This document shows, in pieces, positions 39,997-53,200 of a DNA stretch of 64,000 nt. Position 1 is the first letter of the stretch. Every line of letters begins with the position of its first letter. The notes under the pieces are model-generated. The model was not told the origin of the DNA, ran no database searches, and saw nothing but the letters and a program-made list of their open reading frames with translations. Position numbers and translations under genes: made by a program. The DNA is taken from contig NC_088173.1 of assembly GCF_028769735.1 (NCBI RefSeq), positions 23,190,038 to 23,254,037 on the forward strand, written 5' to 3'. Source of the stretch: Zonotrichia leucophrys gambelii. Lineage: Eukaryota > Chordata > Aves > Passeriformes > Passerellidae.

Positions 39997-40747
39997 TGAC
40001 AAAAACAGTGGGGGAGAAGCTGATGCACTCAAAGGCTGTGCTGCCATTCAGCAGGACCTTGGATGAGGTGGATGGAGAGAAACCCTAATGAGGTCCAACA
40101 AGGGAAAGTGTAGGGTCCCACACCTGGGGAGGTATAACCCGTGCCAGCACAGGCTGGAGTCCTGGTGGCAACAGCTGTCCATGAGCCAGCAGTGCCCTTG
40201 GGGCCAGGAGGGCCGGTGGGATCCTTGGGTACGTCAGGAAGAGTGTGGCCTGCAGGGTGAGAGAATTGATCCTGCTACCCTACTGAGCCCTAGTGAGGCC
40301 ACATCTGGGGTGCTGTGTCCAACTCTGGTCCCTGCAATCCGAGAAAGAAGAGGAGGTCTGAAGCATCTCCTTTATGAGGAGAGACTGCAGGAGCTGGGCC
40401 TGTTCAGAAAAAACAAGACTGAGAGGGGACTCACGACGCTTAAACATCTCAAAGGTGGATGTCAAGAGAGTGGTGCCAGACTCTTTCCAGTGGTGCCCAG
40501 AGACTGGACAAGGAGAAATGACCACAAGAAGTTCTACCTCAACACGAGGTAGAACTTTACTTTGAGGGTGGCAGAGCACTGGAACAGGCTACCCTTGAGC
40601 TTGCGGAGTCGCTCTCTCAAGACATGTTTTAAACTCAACTGGAAAAGGTCCTATGTCTCTTGCCTGAGGAGACCCTGTCTTGGCAGGGGTTTGGACCAGA
40701 TGAGCTCCAGAGGTCTCCTCTAATCCTAACTATTCTGTGATTCAGCA
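39997..40747 (+). mobile_element. CR1 LINE copy, longest in window, with remnant of ORF2 C-terminus
   Basis: This is a sense-strand CR1 copy of about 750 bp, recognised from remembered family sequence. Landmarks are GGCTGTGCTGCCATTCAGCA (about 40036), CTGAGAGGGGACTCACGACG (about 40420), AGAGCACTGGAACAGGCTAC (about 40572), CCAGAGGTCTCCTCTAATCC (about 40708) and an end in ATTCTGTGATTCAG. The plus frame 40088-40552 retains recognisable pieces of the reverse-transcriptase protein's C-terminal part (NKGKCRVPHLGRYNP near its start; YEERLQELGLF and GARLFPVVPRDWT later). The middle is out of frame and stops accumulate, so it is a pseudogene. The upstream endonuclease and catalytic reverse-transcriptase parts are missing through 5' truncation. 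It is not mobile by itself. Confidence 0.92.
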
Positions 40748-42624
40748 TCAGTTCATTAGACTTATAAATTAAACAAAAAAAAACAAAAACAAAAATATCT
40801 CCCAACATTTTCTTTACTTAGTTTTCTAGTTGTCCTCTCATATTTACTTCCATCTTTTCTTACAGGATCACCATTGGCTAGGAACTCTTTTTCTCTTTTT
40901 TTAATTTGTACATTAGCTCTTGTTCTTTAAAATACTTGACTATCTTAAACAGATGCACAAACTCATTTGTAATTCCAAGCCACATATTACACCCCCCCAC
41001 TATCACTGATAATGTGCAATGCTGCTTTGCCCACCAGGATATGCTTTTCTTTTTGTTCTAAGCCGAGATGATGACATTGCACTTATAATATTTAGTTAAA
41101 ATAAACTCTTTTAATGGCAGGGAGAAGAGAGAAGAAAAGACAAATGAGTCAAGTAGGGATGACAAAGTTCTCAAGGACTGAGAAACAGTTGTATTAAATC
41201 ACCAACAGAGATCCCACCCTTACTCCACGTGAATGTGGCTGCCATACAGAGTCTCTGTAAACATTGCAGGGAGATATTTATACACATAAATGTGAAGAGT
41301 CCAAGGACAAAAGACATTTAAGCTGTGCAATGCAGAAACTCAAGTAAATAGATATCAGGAATTAAAATCCTTCCAGCATGGCACCTTATGCAATTTGAAA
41401 GCCTCACATTCATTTGTGGAGATGAAAAGAACATTAATTCTGCATTCTACATTCTTGTTCTACATAATTTGCCAGCATCACCCATCCCTAAAAGTAAACT
41501 AGAAATGAATAACATATCTTTTGTTTTGATGAAAAAGCTCAACAATTTTTTAATAAAATTAACAATTAAAATAATTAATAGCTAAAAATTTTACTACTGA
41601 TTATGCATGCAGTTATCACTGCACTGCAAGCAAGTTCTTTAAAGTTATAGATACTTAAAAATATAATAGCTACTATTAGTAAATGCAACTATCACTTTTT
41701 AAAAGACAAGTGTTACCATGGTGACTCTACGGGGAAAAAAATCATGTAAAGTCATAATTAAAAAGGTCAGGAAAGCCAGCCTTACACTATGCTTCTTTTT
41801 CCACTGTAGAAGAAGTGCTACAGCTGCTGTAAAATTAATGTAGAACACTTGATATATACATAGGTATATATTACAAAGAAAATGAACAAAACCTGGAGGA
41901 GATGCATGGTGAATCCAGAGACTGACACAAGCTTGGCACCAAGGTAGTAGTACCAACATACAAAAATTAAAACGTGCTTACATTTATGCTTTTCTGTAGC
42001 CTGCCCCCAGAGTAGACAAAACCCTTATTTTTAGAAAGCTCCAAAGGTGGAGCATTGATGTCCTAAAACACTGGCAAATATTCCAATCAGGTGCTCTGCA
42101 GGAGGTTAAATTTTCCTTTTCTCTCTTATTCCATCCAAAGGACTGGTTGTCCTGCCCACTGTAACCTTCACCTCTCTCGAAGTACGAGGCACAAGCTCAC
42201 TGTGAAAACTCCCCTTCCCAAGGCTAGGAGAAAAAGGTGCCACTTAAACTTTGTCCCTTGGCCACAGTGAAGGCACAGAGATTCACGGAGAGCAGCACTA
42301 GATGGATGTCCCTGCAACTGCTTGGAGGCAGCTGGTGATACTTAAATGGTGGCTGCTGTCATTCAAGTTCCTTTGAAACCTCCTGTGTGATCAAACTGAT
42401 TCTTAAGGCATTTATATATAACTTCAGAGTATACAACAGCTTGGAGTAAATGTGACCCATGTTGTGCTGTTTCTCCAGACAGAAATCACTGAGATTTGTT
42501 CCAAGTGACTGATGCTAGACTTTAATTTACTTTTGAGAAGACACAACATTCTCATTCCCAAAAGGGAATAACACATGAAATACAAAGACATGGAAGAAAT
42601 TCATACCTTCCATGTATCAGTACA

Positions 42625-42728
42625 GAAAAAAATCAAATAAGCCAAACAAAACCACCACCACACACAAAACAGCAAAACAAAGAAAACAAAAAAGCAAGCA
42701 AACAATAAAAACCCCCACAAAAACACAT
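42625..42728. repeat. A/C-rich low-complexity tract
   Basis: About 100 bases dominated by A with interspersed C and G, in runs such as AACAAAACCACCACCACAC and AAAACAAAGAAAACAAAAAA. There are almost no T residues. It is one of several such patches in the window. Confidence 0.8.
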
Positions 42729-45242
42729 CAATGAAAAATTACTCTTCCAGAATAAGTACCCAATGCAGAATCATCACAATTCTCAGGCAAAAGCCTCTCT
42801 CCTTCAACAAGGACTACACTATTACAGGGATGACACTGATCTTTTCAGTCTTCATTTACCTTAATATATTAGAAAGAAGAATTCAGCATGGTGTCTGGAA
42901 GGGATTAGTCTGGGGAGGAAAGAAAGTAAAAGAAATGAAAAACACACTGGATTTTTTTCCCCAGGTAGTTTTGTGACAAAGGTCTAAGGCACATGTGACA
43001 AGTCTACAGGCTTTGATGCAGCAATGTCATTATATGTCATGGCATTCTACATCTGACATTTATTGAAGTTGTCTTCCTGGAAACAGAGCAAGAAGATTGT
43101 AGCAGCTCATAATAAATTGCAACCCTTCAATGGAAAAAAAATTGACCTTGTTTTTACTTTTAAAATTAGGTAAGGTGGCCTTTCAAATAAATTAAAAGAA
43201 AATAAACTGCTCAGTAAATTGAAATACATATATCTCACTGATTAAAAGAGCCTGAAAAATCCTACAGCTTTGGTGAATTTTTAATGTAAGCTACCAAAAA
43301 AATCCACTAACATCTCAAGTATGATTTAAAAATATATTGCAATAAGCCAGTATGTATGTGCAAGGAGAATTATTTTCATGCATTCTCAGAGCATAACAGA
43401 ATTGACAGATTAATCGTATTTTTCCTTAAATAAATGACCAACTGGACACAGTTTCACTTTAAGGAAATGAGTCATGAAGAAATCAGAGTGATAATAATGA
43501 CAATAGCTACCTATCATTCAGGTTATTTAGGATACAGAACGCTGCAACGCATATTACGCACATATTACACTTAAGTACTTTGTAATAAAATAAAATTAGG
43601 GAACATTCCAGAGGACAGTCTTTTGTCGCTCTCCAATCCCTTAATTGAAACATAGACAGTACCTACAAAACTACAGGTTAAAAATATGATGATGATCAAG
43701 CAAATCAGGTGTACACAAGGAAACACAGAGGAAAAGAGGTAAAATTTATTAAGAATATTACACCTCCTCACTAAAACTGTTGTCTGACAGTTGTAATCTA
43801 ATTTCCAGATTTTAAATTATCTAAGTGTTTTGTTGTTACTCATTATAAAGTTGACATTCAATAAAAATCTTTAGAGGAGGAAAAAAAATCTATTGTGAAT
43901 TCATCTTTGGGTGAAACATTTAGCTATAATAGCACAATACATTATTCAAAGCTACTGTTATATATACATGCTAAATATATCTTTCTATATTTAGCATTAA
44001 AAGTACTGCAATGTAAACTCACGACCATGACAAGAATTACCTCCTCTTTGGCCATGGCCACACAAGACTTTATAGCCTGAGTTCAGCCAAATTGTTTTTC
44101 TAAAGAATTAGTTCAGCCCTGTAATTTTTTTTCAAGATATCCATTCACTCTGCTTTCCAGGACTTCATTAGTCTTCCATATCCCTTTTTACATCCAGTGC
44201 CACTGCCCTCAGTTCAATTACTCTCTATTCACTGTTTAACATCGAGCCTCAAGTCACTGTAAGTCAGATCAATGACTCAACCACGCAAATCACTCCAAGT
44301 TACACTGCAGACGATGTAAGAGATCCGTCTTTCACACTTCAGCAGAGCTATGAAAGACATCTGGAGGAGAGGAGGACAGTTACAGCTGGACACCTATGAA
44401 TTCCACCAAAACCCATCCCGATACCGATGCTATTGGGATATGATACACATCATGATGCAAACTGGGGTGTTCTGATATTTTAGCTAGGGCAAACTCACCC
44501 AACTTCACTGGCTCTCAGCTCAGGCTTTGGTAAGTTCTAACTCACACCTGAAGCAAAGGTGGTTTGGTTTGAGATGAAGAGATTTGATTACTATGCAGGA
44601 TCTTTTAACCAAGAGTTAGTTTAACATTTCTTTTTCTACACCAACATTACATTTAGCCAGGTATGAAGCCCCCACAAACTGCATTCATGGGAATTAGCCA
44701 ACCAGTATTGATCTCTGTACAATTTTTATCAAACCAGAAAAAATATGTTGGAAACAGCTCCCAATATCCATTGTTGTTTATATAAGTACACACATAAATC
44801 CACATGCATACCCACACCGTTCCAACTATTTAGCACACAGCTTAGGAAAGATTCACAGAGGAATCTTTACCAAGAGAGATTATAGAAATGTTAGAGTCCT
44901 ACTTGCCTTTATTCTGGAATATAACCCTTAAAAGTTCAGCTTTCTTGCCTGCTGAGCACTTTACCTCTTCATGTTGGTAAAAGAAACTGCAGTACTCAAG
45001 CAGACGCAAAAGGGCAGAATAGGATCTTACTCATTTCTCAGTCTTTGAAACAAAAAATTCACTCATGACTGACTCGTAGGCTCTAAATTCCCTATATCCC
45101 AGATCCACTTTTGTCAGGTAAATGGCCACATACGGACACAGCCTCAACAACAATCACATGGGGATCTATGCCCATGTGTAACAAAGTCATCCCTTACAGA
45201 TGAGTGCTGGACCCCACTCAAAATTTCTGAGTGGTGTTGAAG

Positions 45243-45273
45243 ATTTAATCATAATCAAAGATTATGATTAAAT
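45243..45273. repeat. Perfect 14-bp AT-rich inverted repeat
   Basis: ATTTAATCATAATC (45243-45256) and GATTATGATTAAAT (45260-45273) are exact reverse complements separated by AAA. It could extrude as a cruciform or form an RNA hairpin. AT-rich composition raises the chance of coincidence. Confidence 0.85.
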
Positions 45274-45489
45274 AAAATAACAGTGTACCACGGAATGGTC
45301 CACTGGTAGCAGCAGCTTTTCATATTGTGACTGTAGAAAATTATTCACATTGTGTTCACATTTCTTATGGCATGTCTGAAAACTGTCTGTTTGTAGCTGT
45401 TCCATTCATTTTACAGTTGGGGAAATGATTACTGGTGTAATATTATTCATGTATAGATACTCCTTTATTACCTGGTCCTGAGATACCTA

Positions 45490-45533
45490 AAATATCTCTT
45501 CTTTAGTTTCTAAATATCTCTTATTTAATTTCT
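45490..45533. repeat. 22-bp imperfect tandem duplication
   Basis: Two adjacent 22-base units (45490-45511 and 45512-45533), each starting AAATATCTCTT and ending TTTCT, differ at two positions. This is likely an old slippage duplication. Confidence 0.85.
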
Positions 45534-47195
45534 AAAAGGAAGTGATATCAGAAAGGCATCTGCAGCAAGTCTTTCAGATATGCTGGAAATAAACAATTTG
45601 CCACAGACAGCATGGAAAATTCCACTACCTTCCTCTGAATACTGGTAATATTGCTTAATAGGAAGCACTGAGTCACTGAAATTTATTTCATATCCAGGAA
45701 TGAGTCTGGTAAACAGGTAGGTCATCTGTTTATGTAGCAAGACACTTTGGGGAGAAAAAACCCTTAAGAATTTGTGTGGTGAGGGCAAAGAGGTCAGTGC
45801 GCTCCCAGCATCCAGCCTGCTTTTTCCAAAATTCATTTTGAAAGAGATAAATAGAGTGCTCCACTTCTGAGTGGCCTCACAAAAGAAACCTCTACCAAAA
45901 AGAAAAGAGCCAAAGTTCAGGCTAATTTTTTTGCTGAAAGGACTGTATTCAAGCTCTACAATGGCCCTTAGACTACTAAGAGTAAATGGAATAAAACTGA
46001 TGCAGACTAAACTGAAAATGAAAAAGGATGAGACATGAATATTTCTGTCCTATGTATAGCCTTTTTTGATAATAAAGCAAATTAAAGGACATTCAAACTC
46101 AACAATGCTAACAGATCAATTGAGGATAGGTGTAAATTTCTGAAAACCAATTACACATTAAAGGATAAATACAATCATATAGAATTGATCCTGACAAACA
46201 GATAAATAAAATGAAGTACATATATCCTAACTGCATAACCAACCATGTATGTGTGCGTGTGCACAGAATCCAATAGGTACAATTAAGACTTATATAGTAG
46301 TATTCTTCCCTCACCAAAAAAAGTAATATTTTAGCTTTGCTGCACAGTTATCTTCAAATAAGTGTAACAGCTACAAAACATTCTGACTAACATTTATATT
46401 GCTGTACAACGTCTAACTCTCCTCCATCTCATGTGGACCCTCAGTTCCACATGGCAATTTACAGGAAGGGGAATGTTTTGTACCTATTGAGAAAAGACCC
46501 AGTGAGGTGGGTGCACAACATGAATAGTTGCTGTGCATAAATGTGTTTGCCCATAAAGGGTTTGTTAAATTTTTTTGTAGATTTTGCTGTAATTTAGATG
46601 GAAGGGGCACACTAACCCCTACTTGTCTCCTTACGCTCATTTTTTCTGCCCACCAGATCTGTCACATTTACCATTAACAAGGGACAATGCTTTGGGGACT
46701 GCTTTAAGAGGTTTGATGGGTGTGGATAGGCCTCCATTTCCACACAGAAATGGTAAAATGTCTGAGGCACAGGCAGAGGAGTAAAGAGAAATTTAGTACA
46801 GGGAAAGGTATAATCAAATAATTCCTCACATGATGATGTACATCTCCCAGAAAACATTACCACAGATATGTCAAGGTTTCTTGACACTGCTCCAGAAGAG
46901 AGTCCTGATTTATGTTGAAACAATCCAGGAAAAGAAAAAAAGAAAAAATGGGGTCACTTTAGCAAGGTAAGACCCAAATATTTTATTTTCACTTGTTGAC
47001 AATGGCAGGAGGCTAACTAACTCTTTGAAGAAGAAAAACAAGAAAACCCTTTCATCTTTGAAAAAAATATCCATTTTCCTTCTTCTAATTACATAACAAC
47101 AGAAACTTCTAGAGAATTGCATCCTGTCTTCTTTCCTTTTTTGGGTCTTAAATTCAAGCTCTCCTTTGAATTAAGACTTCTGACACAGAGGTACA

Positions 47196-47270
47196 GAACA
47201 AAGCAAAACCAGAACAACAACAAAGAAATTTAAAAAACAAAAAGAGAAAAAAGAAAGGAACAACCACAAA
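47196..47270. repeat. A-rich low-complexity tract
   Basis: About 75 bases of A with scattered C and G (AACAACAACAAAG, AAAAACAAAAAGAGAAAAAAG). There is no clean unit. Confidence 0.75.
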
Positions 47271-50200
47271 GCTAATGGAAACTAAGCCACCATCCAAACT
47301 TTCCTGTTTTTCTGCCCCTCTGTGTGCAGATGAGCTCCTTCAACTTTACTTCTCAGTTTTTCATGATACATAATCAATATTCAGATTTAGCCACCTAAAA
47401 AGTAAGATGCCATTTATGCCCTGGAATATTTTCCTGAGGTTTGTAATAGTTTATGTAAGTGAGTTTGACTAACATAACGAATTCAGATGAAATATACCTG
47501 GCCATAACATTCACAGTATTACAGAAAACATGAGCTAGACCTCATTTAGCTAGGGTAAACTTGCTGATGAATAAGTCAGAATAATTCTACAGAACAAACC
47601 TGGACAACCAAGAAATTCATACAAACCAGTGAGAATTTCCCTTGCAACGAAGTAGACCGCTCCTATTTATCTATGAACACCCCTGCTAAACAGATACTAA
47701 AGACTAAATACACAGCCAGATCCCTCTCACCTTCCCACACATTTTCCTTCTATTTAGACTACAAAAAGGACTTTAGATATTTATCTCACAAGGATTAATA
47801 CATTTCCACTATAAATCTGGCTCCTGTACTGCTAACTGTAAGTTACTCAAGTGTTCCATAATCAAAACAGAAGTATAAATTGCAACTGATTAATTCAAGG
47901 TGCAGAACTGGAGAATGGACTGCAAAATCTTTCCACAGATTTCAAAGTTATAGCTTTTCAGATACACCCTACTGTACAGTCAGTCACATTGCAGAGTTCA
48001 GATCCAGATTTATTACGTGCTTATGTGCACTGAAAAGACTTAATCATCAGCTTTTCCTCATAAAAGCCTTACAGTCCCAACTTCATTTAGATGCAGAAAA
48101 GATAGATTTTTCAGCAAGACATTTGCCTCTTTCCTGATCCATCCATCCAAGGTTCTGTCTGTTCAGGAAAGGCTAGCTATTCCAAAAAGCACTTAAACCA
48201 TCACAGAGTTTCCTCAGCTATCATATCTATATGTCAGATGGTGAAAGCCATACTAGAGCACAGACAGAAAGATTTTATGGTCATCATCCTTATTCAGAAT
48301 TTCTCTTTTCCATGCCAGGGATTATTCTCTTCCCCTTCTCCTAAATTACGGAGCAATTTTTTAAAACTGTGTACAGAAATAACAAAAAAGACATCACTCA
48401 CAGACATGAATTAGCACTGCTGTTTTAATTTATTTTTTTTTAATAACAAGAATACTGGTTTCTAAATATTTATCTTTCAAAGCCATTAAGAATTACAACA
48501 GCATTGGTAATTTCAATATGTTTTCTTCAGCAGAAAGTCCACAAATTTTAACGAGTATAGGGTAAAGCCCAGAGTTTGTGACTACTCAGTTGCCTCTTTG
48601 CAGAAGCAGTGAATTACAGGATTCTGCCCAAAATTTGTCTGCCTGGACCTTATCCTTCATCAAAGGTTACATCTGGCCTTTGCAGGAAGCTGTTCCTTAG
48701 GACAGAAGCAGCATTCCTGATGCACCAGCCTGATCCATGAGTCCATGATGTCACACCTTGGCGCTGAGTCCTCGCTGATGGGGAACGGTCTGGACGCCAG
48801 CAGCTCATCCATCTGCTCTGCAGCTCAACTACCCTGCAGACAATGGTTTCTGCAAACCTTGCTCCTTCCCAGAAAGATTACCAAGTCATCGGTGTCCCTT
48901 CTGGAACACCACTAGAGACAACTGTGCTGTCCCAGGGATGTGTATTTTGTGCACAGCACAGCCTGCCCAGTGAAAGGAAACCACAGCAGCTGTTGCAAGA
49001 CCATCTATGCCACAAGACTGAGATGATGTGAATAACAAGTAGTGTCCTACAATAACTGAAAATGGAAGATCTTGCACTGAATTCAGCAAGGTTGAAAAAA
49101 CAGTCTTTCAAGAAGGGAATAAAGGTAGAAAAAAATATTATTTTTTCTCTTTCATGAAGGTGACTTTTACACACAAGTGGTGACTTTTCTAAAATAACCC
49201 TTCCCACACACCCTCGCCAGCATGAAAATCCTGGTAGCTTGTATTGCCAAATAAACAGTACATTTAATAAAATCTTGGTAAAGTGCTGGCTTTGGGTGAT
49301 CACCCTTTAGCCCCCCTTCTACAAGCTAAAGAACATGCTAGTCTACATTGACACAACACAGATTTGTTTTGTTTTAGCTCTCAATCTTGATTTCTGTTGC
49401 AAAAGATAAATCTCAAAGGAGAGAACATTTCTTATATCCTTCAATGTATTGTTTTGACATGTGCTTTTAGTTCTCCCTTCCCTGCCACTGTCCACAAAAG
49501 CACAGTCTATTTTTCATCTCCTTAGATGTTGCACAGATTTATTTTTAACTTTTTTTTACATCATCCTGTATGCACCAAAGCCCTTTCATCATTGGATATT
49601 TTTCTGGAGGATGCTGCAGTGTGAACACTGTAACTGTGACCACACACAGACACTGAAGCACAAGCAGCATGTGGCAGCCCCAGCTACTGTACACAAAATA
49701 ATTCAGAAAGTCTTTCTAGCATAGTGCATGCACTTTGTCTGCAGCTTCCAGACAACCTATCATATAGCACTCAAGGCAGCCAGGGCTTTTATGGGAAACA
49801 CATGGCGAGCAAAAGTCATGACCTACTTAGTAACTAGAATTAAAAGAAACTGAAAACATGAGTCCAGCTACTTTTTCTCCTCCCTTGAGAAGCAGAAGTC
49901 ATGCTGTTGAACTCAATGGAACTAACAGTACTCCCAAAATTAAGACTGCTGTATAGCTTTGATAATGATTACTGAATAAGGAAAACTTGTATTTTGATTC
50001 ATTGATCACTCATTTGGAATAGATACATCAAAACTGCCCCATCTGCAAGACAGAAAATATTTTTTCCTCTTTTAACTGATCCAAGCCATTTTGGGGGTGA
50101 TTCAGAGAGGTTTTGGGTGGTTCAGGAAGGTGTTACAGAACTGTATCTGCCCTCAGGCTGGATTCTCTGGCATTCAATGGTATCACAACTCCCAGCAGCA

Positions 50201-53200
50201 CTGCCCTCTCTTGCATTTACCTGTTACTGCCCTACCCCATGATTGCAGTTCAAAGACCTATAGTGGCACTGGTGGCAGAGACAGAGAGTACCAAATGCTG
50301 ATTTACTCAAAGGAACTCAGTGAAGCAGTCCCAGGTTGATGGAACACAGAAGCAACACTTGAAGTACTTTCTCTCCAACAGCAGCAGCAATCTCAACCCA
50401 GCCATTAAGTTTATCCTAAAGCATGTGAATTGCAAACCTTTCAGGGAGAAGGCAGTTTCAAATCATCAAGCAGACGACATCTTTTTGCAACTAACAGTCA
50501 TCTTTTAGTTTCAACTTTTGATTGAACTTCCACTGAACAGAGTTTGGTTCCCAAATGATAGGCTTCTGCATGTCCTTGCAGGAAAGGTGCTGAACACTTT
50601 GCAGGCTTTTGAGGAAATAAATACTTTGGGAATGTTGGAAGAATGTACTTTGTAATTAGTACTTAGCAGTGATGACAAGTTGCAGAACACAGTATTTCTG
50701 CAAGTCAAAAAAGGAAATGTAAAATTAATTCTCTGCAATCCAGTATTAAGCAATGATGAAACCATAAGGTGGGGGCTGTCACAGACAGAGGAAAAGAAGG
50801 GAACAAGGGTAATGGTAACTCCCTGAGCCCAGGGAATAAGAGAGCTATAAATTGACACTGGCAGGATTCATGCCACATCCTATGCTTCTATTAACTTGTG
50901 GGGAAAAACCACAAAACCTTACACAACACCCAACAAACAAACAGGAAAAAACCACAATGTGCATTACTGAAAAAGGTCAAAAATTGCACATGATCATTCT
51001 GGGGGAGCAGGAAGCTTTCTACTTCCCCATCATTGAGGAAAGAAGAATGTAGACTCTCACTAAAATCACCAACTTCCTGCACACAGAGAAAAAAAATCAC
51101 TCCCAAACATCAGGCTGATTTTAGCAGAGCTTATGCAAGGTAATGCTCTGCAGAAATGAAAAAGGAAAGGTTAAAAAAGGGCACCAGTAGCACAAGCAAT
51201 TTGAAAATGCCTGAAGCTTAATACAGATTTATTCTCCTTCCCATCTTTATTCCCCCTACTAAGGCTGCACACTGAAGATTTGCATTTGAAAAGGACTTGC
51301 TCATCCTCTCCAGGGAATCAAAGCAGAAGGAAATCTTACTGCTGACTTTAGAACTGCGTTAGTTCCCACAACAACACGCCCATCACAGACACACACCCCT
51401 GGGCAGCCCCAGAACAGCCTTGCTAGAAATGCAGACCTTGTTTGGAGCAACTGCACATTTCAGAGACCAGGGCACTCGACACAGAGCTGCAGCACAAGAA
51501 CAATGCCTCAATGCCTCTGGACAGTCGAGGGTTTCACCAAAACCCTCAGCAGCTGGCACAGCCTGCTTCACCTCACTTGGTGTTGCATTCTGGAACCCAC
51601 CAGCAGTGCTTTGCAAGCAACAGAGTCTGAGAGAATGAGTCTCCCAAATACCAAATAAACAAAACAAGACAAAAACATGGGCTTTGGAATATTCCCTCTA
51701 AAAGCTACTTCTCAACAAATGTCGTGATCCCATCTTATCCAGTCTCTGGAATGGTTGGTTCTCATTTTTTCACCCTGTGTCTCTAGGATTCTCAATGTCT
51801 TGGCTGACGTGAAAGAATCTGGTGAGACTGATGCTGACACATGAGAAAGTGAATTTATGGACATATTTGCCCAAAGACAAATGCTTACTTCTATATGCAA
51901 AATCAGGATATATCACCTTGACTTAGAGCAATGTTGCAGAAAATATGATTGCTTCTGGTATCTGGTGCCCTTTTACTTTTTTCATCTAATTATTTATCTG
52001 TGAAGAAAAAAAAAAATATTTGCAAAAATAAGGCTTTGTGTAAATGAATTTAAATGGCCTCAAGTAGGAAATAATTTTGTCCCAGATGATCCACAAAACT
52101 TACATTTTAAGTGAGAAAAATGTGAGCACAAAGGAAAAACTAATTTTTTTGGCCTTAATGTATAATTTCTACTGATTAATAACATTCTTTGGAGTTTAAT
52201 ATCTTGGGCAATCATATTTACTGAAGACAACATAAAAATATTTTTAAATTTTCATAATATTGCCTTAAGAGGCAGTCTGAAAACACAGGAGAAAGAAGGC
52301 ATCTGTACTGCAGTATAACTTCTCAAAGACATACACATTGGCTTATTTTTTTCCCTAGGAAGTTACTGAATACTTGTTCCTCTCAGCAAAATTGTCTCTG
52401 GGGATGTTGCATCTGAAGGATTTCAAGGAAACAAGAGTCACAAAACATTCAATGCCATTTCCTCTCCCACCTCACCCATGGAAAGATTGACTTTTCCAGC
52501 TGGAAACAGACTTCATCATTCTGTACTTACGGGTCACGTAAAATTTTCTCAAGTCACAGCAAGAGATACTTACACTGCCAATTTAACCTTATTTATTCTT
52601 TTAAAATGATTTCAGTTGCTGGATGTTGGTGTGTTTGTGGAGGCTGGAATAGATCTGTTCGGAGAAAAGCAACCTGAAAAAAAAAGTATATTATACTTAT
52701 TATGAATTTTAAAAAAAATTACTCTGTCCTACTTTCTGATCTGTGTCAAGCTAGCTACTACAGAGAAAAAAAAAGATGACAGGTATTATTTTACTGAAGA
52801 AGCGCAGCCTGTGATACCAGCCTTGCCCAAAAGTCCAGGATGGAATAGTGTCATAATTCCGGGCACCTGAAGACAAGCAAATTCAGAAAGTAGCAAGGAG
52901 GAAGGAGTGAGGGGGAAAGCAATGTGCAGGAGATGGAACATGCTTCAATTTTAATCCTCATGCCAAAGTATTTATTCAAGTATTTTTACATGCAAATTCA
53001 TTTCTTTCACACGTTGTTCAAATAGATCTTCTCTTGTGTCCTGACCAAAAAATAGGACAAAAAATGTCATGTTTTCCCGCAACATAAAAAGGTGGGGAAA
53101 AAAACAGAAAATGGTATTTAGCATGCTCTGTTCTTAGCATGAAATTAATGTTTATTACTCCAGCCACAGTGCACAGCATTGAGATGTGCTACTCTTACTA

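Noticed and set aside
39690..40088. 132-codon plus-strand open frame
   Set aside because: It begins in unique AT-rich DNA and ends inside the CR1 copy. The junction with the repeat shows that it is not a conserved gene.
48878..49303. 141-codon minus-strand open frame
   Set aside because: No domain or repeat recognised, it overlaps a second minus frame of similar quality, and no exon signals are clear at its ends.
51383..51667. Three overlapping frames in a GC-richer patch (both strands)
   Set aside because: Open in several frames at once, which points to composition rather than coding. No domain seen.
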